Assembly (NCBI RefSeq): GCF_003860125.1
Contig: NZ_RQYL01000005.1
Location: 62,001-126,000 of the forward strand
From: Fretibacterium sp. OH1220_COT-178
Lineage (GTDB): Bacteria > Synergistota > Synergistia > Synergistales > Aminobacteriaceae
Direction: 5' to 3'
DNA length: 64,000 nucleotides
Shown here in pieces: positions 34,026-43,063 of this stretch (position 1 is its first letter; each line of letters begins with the position of its first letter). The notes beneath the pieces were generated by a model. The model saw only the letters and a list, made by a program, of their open reading frames with translations. It did not search any database and had not been told where the DNA came from. Made by a program: the position numbers and the translations under genes.

Positions 34026-34985
34026 ATGTCCGTCTCTCGAAATCGCGTTCTGCTCTTCCTGAGCCGGTACCTCGGGATCCTGGGGGTGGTCGGCGTGACC
34101 TCCGCTTTCACCTGGATCAACCCTCACTTTCTGGGGCCGCTCAACGTAAGGAACATCCTTACGGATACCGCCCCTCTGCTGTTGATGTCCGCGGGCGTGA
34201 CCCTCGTGCTGCTGCTGGGGTCGATCGACCTCTCCACGGGGTCGCTCTGCACTCTGACCTGCGTGATCACGGGGCTTTACATCGGAGACTACGGCAACGT
34301 CGTCATCCCGGCGATGGTCCTGGTCGGGCTGGCCGCGGGGATGGTGAACGGGCTGCTGTTCACGCGGCTCAAGGTGCCGTCCTTCATCGTCACGCTGTGC
34401 ACTTCGGCCGTGTGGCAGTGCTTCGCGCTCCTGATCTCGGGAGGCGCCCCGAAGGGCATACCGATCCCCGCATGGCCGCGCATTGCCTGGACCAAAACGT
34501 TGGTGCTCGGGATGCCCATCCTCTTCGTCCTTTCCCTTCTCGTCCTTCTGGGGCTTCACTTTGTCGAGCGCAGGACCGTGCTGGGGCGTGAGATCTTCGC
34601 CGTCGGCGCGAACGAGCCCGCCGCCCGAAAGATGGGCCTGAACCTCGAGCGGGCGAAGCTCTTCGCCTTCATGGCCAGTGGGGTGGGGAGCGCCCTCGCG
34701 GGCGTGCTCTACGCCATCAAGCTCAAAAGCAGTCTGCCGACCATCGGGCTGACCCTGAATCTTCTGGCCATCGCGTCGGTCGTATTGGGCGGAACCGCCC
34801 TGACCGGCGGGAGGGGGGGCGTCCACAGGACCCTCATCGGCGTCGTGCTGGTCATCCTCATTCAGAACGGGTTGAACGTCGTGGGGGTCGATGCCTTCTG
34901 GCAGCAGATCGTCTTTGGCGCCCTCATCATCGTTGCCATCAACCTGAACGCGGACAAGTCCGGCTCGGATGTCATCGTCAAATAG
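34026..34985 (+). CDS. sugar ABC transporter permease (RbsC family), second of two
   Basis: A 319-residue polytopic membrane protein with LMSAGVTLVLLLGSIDLSTGSL and LLAIASVVLGGTALTGGRGG, the same landmarks as the other permease but clearly diverged from it. AGGAGG lies 9 bases before the ATG. About 90 bases separate it from the ATPase, with a GC-rich stretch that can fold but lacks a T-run. It completes the importer. Confidence 0.92.
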   Translation: MSVSRNRVLLFLSRYLGILGVVGVTSAFTWINPHFLGPLNVRNILTDTAPLLLMSAGVTLVLLLGSIDLSTGSLCTLTCVITGLYIGDYGNVVIPAMVLVGLAAGMVNGLLFTRLKVPSFIVTLCTSAVWQCFALLISGGAPKGIPIPAWPRIAWTKTLVLGMPILFVLSLLVLLGLHFVERRTVLGREIFAVGANEPAARKMGLNLERAKLFAFMASGVGSALAGVLYAIKLKSSLPTIGLTLNLLAIASVVLGGTALTGGRGGVHRTLIGVVLVILIQNGLNVVGVDAFWQQIVFGALIIVAINLNADKSGSDVIVK

Positions 34986-35053
34986 CCGGAACGCGGAGCG
35001 GACGCTGCAACACCATACTCGCAAGACCATATTCGATCGAGGGGAGAATGCCC

Positions 35054-35899
35054 GTGAACGTTTGCCGAACCCGGATCCTCGCCGAGAGGATCCGATTGGA
35101 AAGCATGAGGTGCATGGCCTCCGAGGGCTGCGGACACGTCGGCGGCGTGCTGTCGGCGGCCGAGCTGGCGGCCGTGCTGTACGAGGATGTCCTGACCTGT
35201 TTCCCGTCCGACCCCGGCCGCATGGACCGGGACCGGGTGGTGCTGTCGAAGGGGCACTGCGGCCCGGTCCTCTATGCCGCACTGGCCCTCAAGGGATTTT
35301 TCCCGCTCGGGGAGCTCACGACCCTGAACAGGAACGGCACCCGGCTGCCCAGCCACTGCAATTGCCTCGATACGCCCGGAATCGACATCAGCACCGGTTC
35401 CTTGGGCCAGGGGGCCTCCCTGGCCGCCGGGATCGCCCTGGGAATGCGCCTGAAGGGGCTGTCGCGGTACACCTATCTGATCCTGGGCGACGGGGAGTGC
35501 GACGAGGGGCAGGTCTGGGAGGCGGCCCTGTTCGCCGCCCATTTCAAGCTGGGCAACCTGGTGGCCTTCATCGATCGGAACCGCCAGCAGCTGGACGGCT
35601 ATACCTGCGACGTCATGGACGTCGGGGACCTGGAGGAAAAATTCCGGGCGTTCGGGTGGCACGCCCGGACGGTCGACGGGCACGATGTCCGGGCCATTTA
35701 CGATGCGGTGGGGGCGGCCAAGGGTGAGGCCCGTCCCTCCGCGATCGTTCTGGAGACGGTGAAGGGCAAGGGGTGGAGCGTCTCGGAGGGCAGGCCGAAC
35801 GTCCATCATCTGAAGATAAGCGAGGAGCAGTTTGCGCTTGCCGAGAGGGAGATCTCGGCGAGGATCGGCGAAATCGAGGCGAACGACGATGGCGTATAG
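35054..35899 (+). CDS. transketolase N-terminal (TPP-binding) subunit
   Basis: A 281-residue half of a split transketolase. It carries the pyrophosphate-side features: SKGHCGPVLYAALA, the GSLGQGASLAAGIALG stretch and the TPP motif LGDGECDEGQVWEAALFA ending near VAFIDRN. The GTG at 35054 lies 7 bases after GGGGAG; an ATG at 35048 is nearly as close and would add two residues. Together with the next gene it transfers two-carbon units between sugar phosphates, feeding the pentose phosphate pathway from the imported sugar. Confidence 0.92.
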   Translation: MNVCRTRILAERIRLESMRCMASEGCGHVGGVLSAAELAAVLYEDVLTCFPSDPGRMDRDRVVLSKGHCGPVLYAALALKGFFPLGELTTLNRNGTRLPSHCNCLDTPGIDISTGSLGQGASLAAGIALGMRLKGLSRYTYLILGDGECDEGQVWEAALFAAHFKLGNLVAFIDRNRQQLDGYTCDVMDVGDLEEKFRAFGWHARTVDGHDVRAIYDAVGAAKGEARPSAIVLETVKGKGWSVSEGRPNVHHLKISEEQFALAEREISARIGEIEANDDGV

Positions 35900-36860
35900 A
35901 TTGGGAGAGGGGCCCCTGGAGCTCAGGGATGCGTTGGTGGAGGAGCTGTGCCGTCTTTCCGGCGAGGACGAGAGCGTCGTGGTCCTGGACGCGGACCTCT
36001 CGCGGTCCTCGGGGCTGTTCCGGTATCGGGAGCGGTTCCCCGACCGTTTTTTCAACTGCGGGGTGCAGGAGGCCAACATGATGGGCGTGGCGGGCGGGCT
36101 GTCCTCCATGGGTTTCGTCCCCGTCGTGCACTCCTTCGCCTCCTTCGCCTCCAGACGCGCAACGGATCAGGTCTTCGTCTCCTGCCTCTATTCGCGGCAG
36201 AACGTCAAGATCATCGGGAGCGACCCGGGGATCTGCAACGCCGCAAACGGAGGCACGCACCTTGCCTACGAGGATCTGGGCATCATGGGCAGCCTCCCGG
36301 GGATGCAGATCGTCGACTTCACGGACGCGGTCATGATCCGCGACGTGCTTCCCCAGATCCTCTCCGCTCCGGGGACCTTTTACATGCGGCTTTTCCGCAA
36401 GACCAAGGTGCAGGTCTACCTTGAGGGGGAGCGCTTCACGCTGGGACGGGCCAAACGGGTACGGGAGGGAAGGGACCTGACCCTCATCGCGGCCGGGGCC
36501 GTCTCGATCCCCGAGGCCCTGGCCGCGGCGGAGCTCCTCTCCTCCCGGGGGATCGAGGCCGAGGTGGTGGACATGTTCACGCTCAAGCCGCTGGATCGGG
36601 AGTGCGTGATCCGGCAGGCCGAGAGGACGGGGGCGTTGATGACGGTGGACAACCACAACGCGCTCAACGGCCTGGGGGCTGCCGTCGCCGACGTGATCGC
36701 CCGGGAACGCCTGAACGTCCCCTTCGTGACATTGGGGATCCCCGACACCTGCGGGGAGGTGGGCACGGTGGACTACCTCAAGGCGAAGTACGGCATCGAC
36801 AGGCAGAGCATCGTCGAAGCGGCCGAGCGGCTGATGCGGATGAAGGCCGGTCAGAGGTAG
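35889..36860 (+). CDS. transketolase C-terminal subunit
   Basis: A 323-residue partner of the preceding subunit, with the pyrimidine-binding and C-terminal domains. Motifs are VVVLDADLSRSSG, FFNCGVQEANMMGVAGGLSSMG (with the catalytic glutamate), and PGTFYMRLFRK, followed by the regulatory-fold end. Its ATG overlaps the stop of the N-terminal subunit by 11 bases, consistent with coupled, equimolar synthesis. Confidence 0.92.
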   Translation: MAYRLGEGPLELRDALVEELCRLSGEDESVVVLDADLSRSSGLFRYRERFPDRFFNCGVQEANMMGVAGGLSSMGFVPVVHSFASFASRRATDQVFVSCLYSRQNVKIIGSDPGICNAANGGTHLAYEDLGIMGSLPGMQIVDFTDAVMIRDVLPQILSAPGTFYMRLFRKTKVQVYLEGERFTLGRAKRVREGRDLTLIAAGAVSIPEALAAAELLSSRGIEAEVVDMFTLKPLDRECVIRQAERTGALMTVDNHNALNGLGAAVADVIARERLNVPFVTLGIPDTCGEVGTVDYLKAKYGIDRQSIVEAAERLMRMKAGQR

Positions 36861-36873
36861 GCGGGGGTTTGCG

Positions 36874-38349
36874 ATGCGGGCCCTCATGGGTATAGACGTC
36901 GGAACCTCGAGCGTGCGGTCGCTGATTCTGGATCCCCGGGGGCGGATTCTCTCGGTCTGTCGGGAGGAATACCGCTTCGATATCCCGGAGATCGGATGGG
37001 CGGAGCAGGATCCGGAGGTGTGGTGGCACGCCGTTTGCCGCACGGCGCGCCGGGCCGTCGGCCAGGCCGGGCTGGGCGGAGGGGAGATCGGGGCCGTCGG
37101 TTTTTCCGGGCAGATGCACGGCCTGGTTCCGGTGACCCGGTCCGGAGAGCCCGTGAGAAGGGCGATCATCTGGTGCGATCAGCGCTCTGCGGAACAGGTT
37201 CGGGCCATTCGGGAATCCCTCGGGGCCGCGCTGGGGCGGTACACCTGCAATACGGTCAACACGGGATCCCTGGTCGCCTCCCTGAAATGGATGCAGGAGA
37301 ACGAACGGGAGAACTACGCCCGGACCTTTGCCGTCCTGTTGCCCAAGGACTACGTCCGCTTCCGGATGACGGGGCGGATTTCCACGGACTGGACGGACGC
37401 CGCGGGGACCCTGGCCTTCGACGTGGCCCGGGGATGCTGGTCCGAGGAATTTTTAGGGCGACTGGGCCTGCATGTGGAGCTCTTCCCGGAGGTCCTCGCC
37501 CCCTCGGATGTGGCGGGGCCCCTCGCCCCTGCGGCCGCCGAGGCGATGGGGCTGTCCACGGACTGCCTGGTCGTTCATGGCGGGGCCGACCAGGTGATGC
37601 AGGCCCTGGGGAACGGGATTTTGGAGCCCGGCGTCGCCTCGGTGACCATCGGGACGGGGGGGCAGGTCCTGAGCCTCCTGACGGAGCCTCGGTACGATCC
37701 GGGGCTGAGCTCCCACACGTTCAATTATCTGGCCCGTGGGCAATGGTATTTCATGGGGGCGACCCTGTGTGCCGGCCTGTCCCTGCGCTGGCTGAGGGAC
37801 CATGTCCTGTCGGGGCTCTCCTACGGGGACATGGCCGCGCTTGCCGCCGAAGTTCCGCCCGGGAGCGAGGGGCTCGTCTACCTGCCCTATCTCCTCGGGG
37901 AGAGGACGCCCCACATGGACCCCGGTGCCCGGGGAATGTTTTTCGGGCTCTCCATGAAGCACGAGAGGGGCCATCTGATCCGCGCCGCGATGGAGGGGGT
38001 GGTCTATTCTCTCAAGGAGTGCTTCGCCGTCCTGGAGGCCCTGGGGATCCGGGTCCGTGAGGTCGTCGCCTCTGGAGGGGGAAGCAGGAGCCCCCTCTGG
38101 CTTCAGCTGCAGGCCGACATCCTGAACAAGGAGATCTACCTCTCCGATATGTCGGAACAGGCCTCGCTGGGGGCAGCCATCAACGCGGGGGTCGGCGTGG
38201 GGTGTTTCGATTCGTATTCCTCGGCCTGCAGGGGAATCGTCACGCGGTCGCCGAACCCCTACGTCCCGGATCCGGAGAACGCGGCGCGCTACGGGGAGGG
38301 GTTCGAGCGCTACAAAGCGCTTTATCGCAACACTCGGGAGCTGATGTAG
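36874..38349 (+). CDS. FGGY-family carbohydrate kinase (xylulokinase-like)
   Basis: A 491-residue sugar kinase. The N-terminal ATPase loop is GIDVGTSSVRSLILD. AVGFSGQMHGLVPV and IIWCDQRS are xylulokinase-like substrate-side motifs. STDWTDAAGTLAFDV contains the likely catalytic aspartate, and SGGGSRSPLWLQLQADILN is the late adenosine-binding segment. It lies 13 bases after the transketolase genes. Phosphorylation of a ketopentose followed by transketolase makes a coherent route. No isomerase or dehydrogenase is nearby, so the imported sugar may already be a ketose or may be converted by an enzyme encoded elsewhere. Confidence 0.9.
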   Translation: MRALMGIDVGTSSVRSLILDPRGRILSVCREEYRFDIPEIGWAEQDPEVWWHAVCRTARRAVGQAGLGGGEIGAVGFSGQMHGLVPVTRSGEPVRRAIIWCDQRSAEQVRAIRESLGAALGRYTCNTVNTGSLVASLKWMQENERENYARTFAVLLPKDYVRFRMTGRISTDWTDAAGTLAFDVARGCWSEEFLGRLGLHVELFPEVLAPSDVAGPLAPAAAEAMGLSTDCLVVHGGADQVMQALGNGILEPGVASVTIGTGGQVLSLLTEPRYDPGLSSHTFNYLARGQWYFMGATLCAGLSLRWLRDHVLSGLSYGDMAALAAEVPPGSEGLVYLPYLLGERTPHMDPGARGMFFGLSMKHERGHLIRAAMEGVVYSLKECFAVLEALGIRVREVVASGGGSRSPLWLQLQADILNKEIYLSDMSEQASLGAAINAGVGVGCFDSYSSACRGIVTRSPNPYVPDPENAARYGEGFERYKALYRNTRELM

Positions 38350-38447
38350 GCGGCGTCGGGCCCCGGCGAGCTGCACCGCCCGAGGGCCTCGCCACACCGT
38401 CTTGCCGGGGATGGATTGAACGGGGACGAGGGACAGGAGGTTTTCCT

Positions 38448-38480
38448 ATGAACAAAATCGGCATCCATTACGCCTATCGG
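38448..38480 (+). pseudogene. 5' remnant of a sugar 3-epimerase gene
   Basis: A strong ribosome binding site (AGGAGG at 7 bases) and ATG open the peptide MNKIGIHYAYR. The first ten residues match the conserved beginning of D-tagatose/D-psicose 3-epimerase-family proteins as I recall it. After that the frame continues into unrelated sequence and runs into the next gene. This looks like a deletion that removed all but the first codons of the last gene of the sugar operon. Confidence 0.4.
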
Positions 38481-38573
38481 GGCGCTGTTCACTCCGGAAT
38501 ACACCTTGCCGGGCTCTCTCAACCTCCTTTTCAATCGACGGAAGGTCAACGACCTGAAAGGGGCTCACGCGTC

Positions 38574-40394
38574 ATGGGGCCGTCTTCGGGGCGGCGCATT
38601 TGGGGCGGGTTTCCGTTGGCCGTGGTGCTTTATCTCGCCGTCATGTCCTTCGTTCCGCACGCGGAGGGCTCCATCGTTTATGCCCTGGACGTGAACGTGA
38701 CCCTCGACCGCGACGGTACCGCGCACTTCACGCAGCGGTGGGACGCCGAGCTCTCGGCCGGCGGGACGGAGTTCCTTCTGGCCCTCGATCCCGATGTGAA
38801 GGTGACCGATTTCTCCGTTGCGGACGAGTGGGGGCGCGTGTTCGAGAATGAGGGCAGGCGGTGGAATCCGCAGCGCAGCGCCGCGGAAAAGGAGGGGCGC
38901 TGCGGGGTCGTTCGGGGCGCGCGCGGCCTGGAGCTGCGCTGGGGACGTGCGGCGTCGGGGCGGCGCGTCTGCTACGTCTCCTGGACGGTCCCGGGCTTGG
39001 TCAAGGCCTATGACGACGCCGACGGCTTCCTGGTGCGCTTCCTCGACCGTGGGACGGACCCCATGCCTCGTCGGGTCCAGGTCCGTATCCGGCGGGCCGA
39101 CGGCCCCCTCGCGGAGGGACAGGCCGAGGTCCGCACGCACGGCTTTCGGGGCGTCGCCCAGCTGGTGAGCGGCACCGTCGTCGTGCGAAGCTCGCAGCCG
39201 CTGAAGGAGGATAACTACATCGCCGTGAAGCTGCGCCTCCCCAAGGGGGTGCTTCACCCGCACGAGGTCCTGTCGGGCCGTTTCGAGTATGTGCGGGACT
39301 CCGGCCGGGCAGGACGGGATGCGGACGGGGAGTCCCTCGTGCGTTTGGCGTCCGTCTGCGGCCGCCTCTCGAAGTTTTCCGATTACCTGCAGTGGATTCT
39401 TGCGCTCGGCTTCCTCGCCGTGGTGTTTCTTCGCATCTCGGCGTCGCGGTCGCCCTCCAGGATGCTGCGGGTGTCGCCCGCCTTCTTCGAGGAGCTGGAG
39501 GACCGGCCCTACTTCGGCTCGATCCCCTGCGGCGGGGACCTGGCCGCCGCCTTCTACGGCCTGTCCGCCGTTCCCCGTGCCTCCGTCCTTCGGAAGCTCT
39601 TCTCCTCCAGCCTGTTCAATTGGATGCAGCCTCACGTCGTCTCCCACGACCACAAGAGGTTGACGGACCTGATCCGCGCCTATGTGCTGCGCTGGTTTCG
39701 GGACGGGATCCTCCTGCCCTCGTCCTCGACCCTGCCGATCGTCGAGGACGAGAGGGGGCTCCGCTCCGAGCCCGAGAGAAAACTGATGGAGCTGCTCAAG
39801 GCGTTCCGCAGGCTCAAGGATGCGGAGGCCGGGACCAGGGTCCCCCTCGATCTGTCGCTCTCCTCCGCCTTCGACGCCCTGGTCCGTCGCGACAAGGACA
39901 TCGATGCGAGGAGGCGCGATTTCGCCGAGGAGGGGCGCCGTCAGGCGCTGAAAATGATGTTCGAGGATTGGCGGCGCAGCGTGGAGGACGCGGGGTTCGA
40001 ATACTTTCTGTCGAACGGCGGGATCGTGCAGCGGAACCGGCTGCTGCGTCGGGGACGCGCGGCGCCCTCGGAGCCCCGGGCGACTCGCCGGGGGCTCGAG
40101 ATGCTGCGCCAGCTGCGGGGATTCCGGAATTACCTCGAGGATTTCACCCTGATCAACGAGCGCCGGGCCGTCGAGGTGGAGCTGTGGGACGAGTACCTGG
40201 TCTTCGCCGTGCTCTACGGCATCGGCGACCGGGTGGAGGGGGAGCTGCGCGCCCTCTGTTCCGACCTCCCCGAGGCGATGGGCTTTTCGTTCCCGGGCCT
40301 GCTGGGGAACGGGACCCTGCTGCTGGAGGCCTCCTATCTTTCTCAGCTCCTCTACTCCGCATCCGGCACGCCCGACGGGATCCCCCGGCTCTGA
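38574..40394 (+). CDS. DUF2207-type exported membrane protein
   Basis: A 606-residue protein. A signal peptide (about residues 5-30) is followed by an extracytoplasmic beta-rich domain (IVYALDVNVTLDRDGTAHFTQRW) that resembles the DUF2207/YciQ N-terminus. A single membrane helix lies at about 270-290 (YLQWILALGFLAVVFLRI). A cytoplasmic domain of roughly 300 residues has charged helices. The ATG at 38574 with GGGG at 10 bases is chosen. An in-frame ATG at 38448 has a better site, but its N-terminus looks like an epimerase remnant. The role of this family is unknown. Confidence 0.7.
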   Translation: MGPSSGRRIWGGFPLAVVLYLAVMSFVPHAEGSIVYALDVNVTLDRDGTAHFTQRWDAELSAGGTEFLLALDPDVKVTDFSVADEWGRVFENEGRRWNPQRSAAEKEGRCGVVRGARGLELRWGRAASGRRVCYVSWTVPGLVKAYDDADGFLVRFLDRGTDPMPRRVQVRIRRADGPLAEGQAEVRTHGFRGVAQLVSGTVVVRSSQPLKEDNYIAVKLRLPKGVLHPHEVLSGRFEYVRDSGRAGRDADGESLVRLASVCGRLSKFSDYLQWILALGFLAVVFLRISASRSPSRMLRVSPAFFEELEDRPYFGSIPCGGDLAAAFYGLSAVPRASVLRKLFSSSLFNWMQPHVVSHDHKRLTDLIRAYVLRWFRDGILLPSSSTLPIVEDERGLRSEPERKLMELLKAFRRLKDAEAGTRVPLDLSLSSAFDALVRRDKDIDARRRDFAEEGRRQALKMMFEDWRRSVEDAGFEYFLSNGGIVQRNRLLRRGRAAPSEPRATRRGLEMLRQLRGFRNYLEDFTLINERRAVEVELWDEYLVFAVLYGIGDRVEGELRALCSDLPEAMGFSFPGLLGNGTLLLEASYLSQLLYSASGTPDGIPRL

Positions 40395-40452
40395 GCGCGT
40401 TTATTTCGGTCGTCCATGCCGGCAGTCTGCCGTGCGCCACATACGCGACTGC

Positions 40453-40479
40453 CGGGCTTTTGAAAGTCTCAAAAGCCCG
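40453..40479. terminator. bidirectional terminator between convergent genes
   Basis: CGGGCTTTTGA (40453-40463) and TCAAAAGCCCG (40469-40479) are perfect 11-bp complements around a 5-base loop. The T-stretch within the stem in each direction lets it work for both the DUF2207 gene (plus) and the YfcC gene (minus), which converge here. Confidence 0.75.
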
Positions 40480-40513
40480 ACATCTGCTATACGATCGATT
40501 GGTAACTCGGAGG

Positions 40514-41936
40514 TCAGTTCCAGCCGATGGCCTGGAGAATCGTCAGGGCCACGCTGGCCAGGACGGTCTGGAGCAGGAGCAGCGGGAGGAACCACTTGAG
40601 GTACTTCTGGTAGGGGATGCCCGCGAGGGCCAGCGCGCTCATCAGGATTCCGGAGGTCGGGTAGAGGCAGTTGGAGAACCCGTCCCCGAACTGGAACGCC
40701 TGGACGGCCACCTGGCGGGTGATCCCCGCGAGGTCCGCCAAAGGCACCATCAGGGGCATGACGACCACGGCCTGGCCGGACCCGGAGTTGACGAAGAAGT
40801 TGATGATCGTGTTGGCGTAGAACATCAGGTTGGCCCCCACGATGGGGCCGTAGTGGGAAATGGGCTCCGACAGGTAATGGACGATGGTGTCGATGATCTT
40901 GCCGTCCACCATCACGACGGAGATGGCGCGCGACATGCCGATGACGAAGGCGCCGACGATGAGAGTCGCACAGCCCTTGACGAACGCGTCCGCCGTGCCG
41001 TCCACCCCCAGGCCGCCCACAAGGCCGATCAGCAGGGCCATGCCCAGAAAGACGGCGGAGTAGTCCGGGACGCCCCAGCCCCAGCTGACGGATCCCCAGA
41101 CGATGGCCCCGAACCCCACCACCGTGATCAGGGCGCAGCAGATCTGTCGCCAGTTCATGGAGCGAAGTTCGGCATCCTCCATTCCGTTCGTTGCGGGAAG
41201 GATTTCGCTCTCCTCATAAACCAGGCTTCTGGTTGGGTCGCGCTTCACCTTTCTGGCGTAGAGGGCGACAAAAGCGTAGGTCAGCAGCAGGTTGACGGCG
41301 TGGAAAAGAACCCGGACCCAGAGTCCGGAGAACTGCGGGATCTGCGCGACGTTCTGGGCGATCCCGATGGAAAAGACGTTGCCCCACCCGACGTTGAAGC
41401 CGGCGAAGGCGCCGAGGTAGACCATGCCGAGCCCGACGACGCTGTCGTAGCCGAGCCCGCGCGCCAGCAGGATGGCCAGCGGCATCAGGGCCAGCACGTT
41501 GTTCGCGAAAGCGCCCACGGCCCCGCCCACCGACATCAGAAGCATCACCGCGAAGATGGCCAGATGCTCCCTGCCCTGCATTTTTCTGACTGAAGCGCTG
41601 GAAGAGGACGTGCACCGTTCCCGTCTTCTCCAGAATGTGGATGGCCGCGCCGCAGAAGAGCACCATGAAGACCATGGCGGCCGAGTCCTGGAATCCCTTG
41701 ACCAGAGCGGGCGCCACCTTCCAGACCTGCTGGGGGGCCGGCGGCACGGCGTGGTAGGAGCCTGGAACGACGCGGTTCTGCGTTCCCAGCTCCGTCTTGA
41801 CGACCTCGCGGTTGTACTCTCCGGCGGGGATCACCCAAGTGAAGCCGATCATGATCAGAATCATGATCAACAGAAACGCCAGGACGTGCGGCATCTTGAA
41901 GCGCTTGAGGGTGGGCGCGGCTTTCGTCTCGTTCAT
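40514..41936 (-). pseudogene. YfcC-family carrier, frameshifted at an A5 tract
   Basis: Two overlapping minus-strand frames join into one YfcC/DcuC-like membrane carrier of about 470 residues. The first part starts at an ATG (41936) with AAGGAGG at 7 bases, MNETKAAPTLKRFKMPHVLA, and runs to FQRFSQK. The second continues as MQGREHLAIFAVMLLMSVGG to the stop at 40514. The switch falls at five A residues (minus strand; 41581-41585), where four would keep the frame. About 11 membrane segments are spread over both parts. It could be a true mutation, an assembly error in a homopolymer, or slippage-dependent expression. The substrate of this family is uncertain (dicarboxylates, amino acids or peptides). 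Confidence 0.8.
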
Positions 41937-42129
41937 GGTGGAACCTCCTTGGGGTAATGAGATAGGAATTGAATATGCGTCCGAGTTTATCATGAAAGAT
42001 ACGTTTTGTGGCTTTTACCAGATAAAATGAACCATAGTTTCTTTTGCTTCGTCTCCTACGGTCGTTACGGTGGGGAAGCTGATAGAATGGAACGGGGGAA
42101 TCCCCGCAATCGACGAGGAGGTGCTCTTA

Positions 42130-43026
42130 GTGAGAATCGCAGCCAAGGATCACGTGTTCGCCCTGTCGTCCGCGCATGCTCCGGCGGCCGAGGTGGAGTC
42201 GGGGAGCGTCGTCACCTTCGAGACCATGGACTGCTTCGCCAACGGCCTTGCCTGTGCGGACCAGCTCTTCAGCTCGATTGACTGGAACGAGATCAACCCT
42301 GCCACGGGCCCTCTGGCCGTGAGAGGGGCCCTGCCCGGGGACGTCCTGAAGGTGGAGATCCTGGACATTCGGTTGGCGGAGCAGGGGGTCATGGTGACGG
42401 TCCCGGGCTTCGGCGTCCTGGATCGAGAGATGGTCCGCGAGACCACGAAGATCGTCCGGGTCGAGGGTGGAAAGGCGGTTCTGAACGACCGCATCGAGCT
42501 TCCGGTCGCCCCGATGATCGGGGTGATCGGCGTCGCCCCGAAGGGGGACCCCATCGTGACGGGGACGCCCGGCGACCATGGCGGCAACATGGACTGCAAG
42601 AGGATCGTGAAGGGCGCCAGCCTCTACCTTCCGGTGAACGTCCCCGGCGCGCTGCTGGCCCTGGGGGACCTGCACGCCGTCATGGGGGACGGCGAGATCG
42701 TCGTCTGCGGCGTCGAGATCGCCGGCGAGGTCGACGTCCGGGTCTCGGTCCTGAAGGGCGCCGTGCTGCCGACGCCCTTCCTGGCCGAGGGGGGCCGCCT
42801 GATGACCATCGCCTCGGCCGAGACGCTGGACGAGGCGGCGGCCGAGGCCACGCGAAGGATGCACCGTTTTCTGCTGGAGCGTCTGGGCATCGAGTCGCAC
42901 GAGGCGGGGATGCTGCTCTCCGCGGCGGCGGACCTGAGGGTGTGCCAGGTCGTCGATCCCCTGAAGACCGCGCGCGTGGAGCTGCCCGCCTGGATCGCGG
43001 AGCGTTACGGCTTCCGGTTGGACTAG
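42130..43026 (+). CDS. acetamidase/formamidase family protein
   Basis: A 298-residue enzyme of the FmdA/AmdA family, which hydrolyses small amides to ammonia and the acid. It begins HVFALSSAHAPAAEVESGS, followed by VVTFETMDCFA. It carries NPATGPLAVRGALPGDVLKVEIL, GTPGDHGGNMDCKRIVKGAS and LGDLHAVMGDGE, all standard landmarks. The GTG at 42130 has GGAGG at 8 bases; the longer frame from 42070 is less likely. It is divergent from the YfcC carrier and precedes an MBL hydrolase by about 38 bases. Confidence 0.92.
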   Translation: MRIAAKDHVFALSSAHAPAAEVESGSVVTFETMDCFANGLACADQLFSSIDWNEINPATGPLAVRGALPGDVLKVEILDIRLAEQGVMVTVPGFGVLDREMVRETTKIVRVEGGKAVLNDRIELPVAPMIGVIGVAPKGDPIVTGTPGDHGGNMDCKRIVKGASLYLPVNVPGALLALGDLHAVMGDGEIVVCGVEIAGEVDVRVSVLKGAVLPTPFLAEGGRLMTIASAETLDEAAAEATRRMHRFLLERLGIESHEAGMLLSAAADLRVCQVVDPLKTARVELPAWIAERYGFRLD

Positions 43027-43063
43027 CGTCCCGGCCTCCGGGGAGCTTGAGGGGGGACGAGGG

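Noticed and set aside
32391-35282. 963-codon open frame on the minus strand
   Set aside because: It is antisense to four well-defined transporter and transketolase genes, and its composition (Arg, Pro, His, Gly) is typical of shadow frames in GC-rich DNA.
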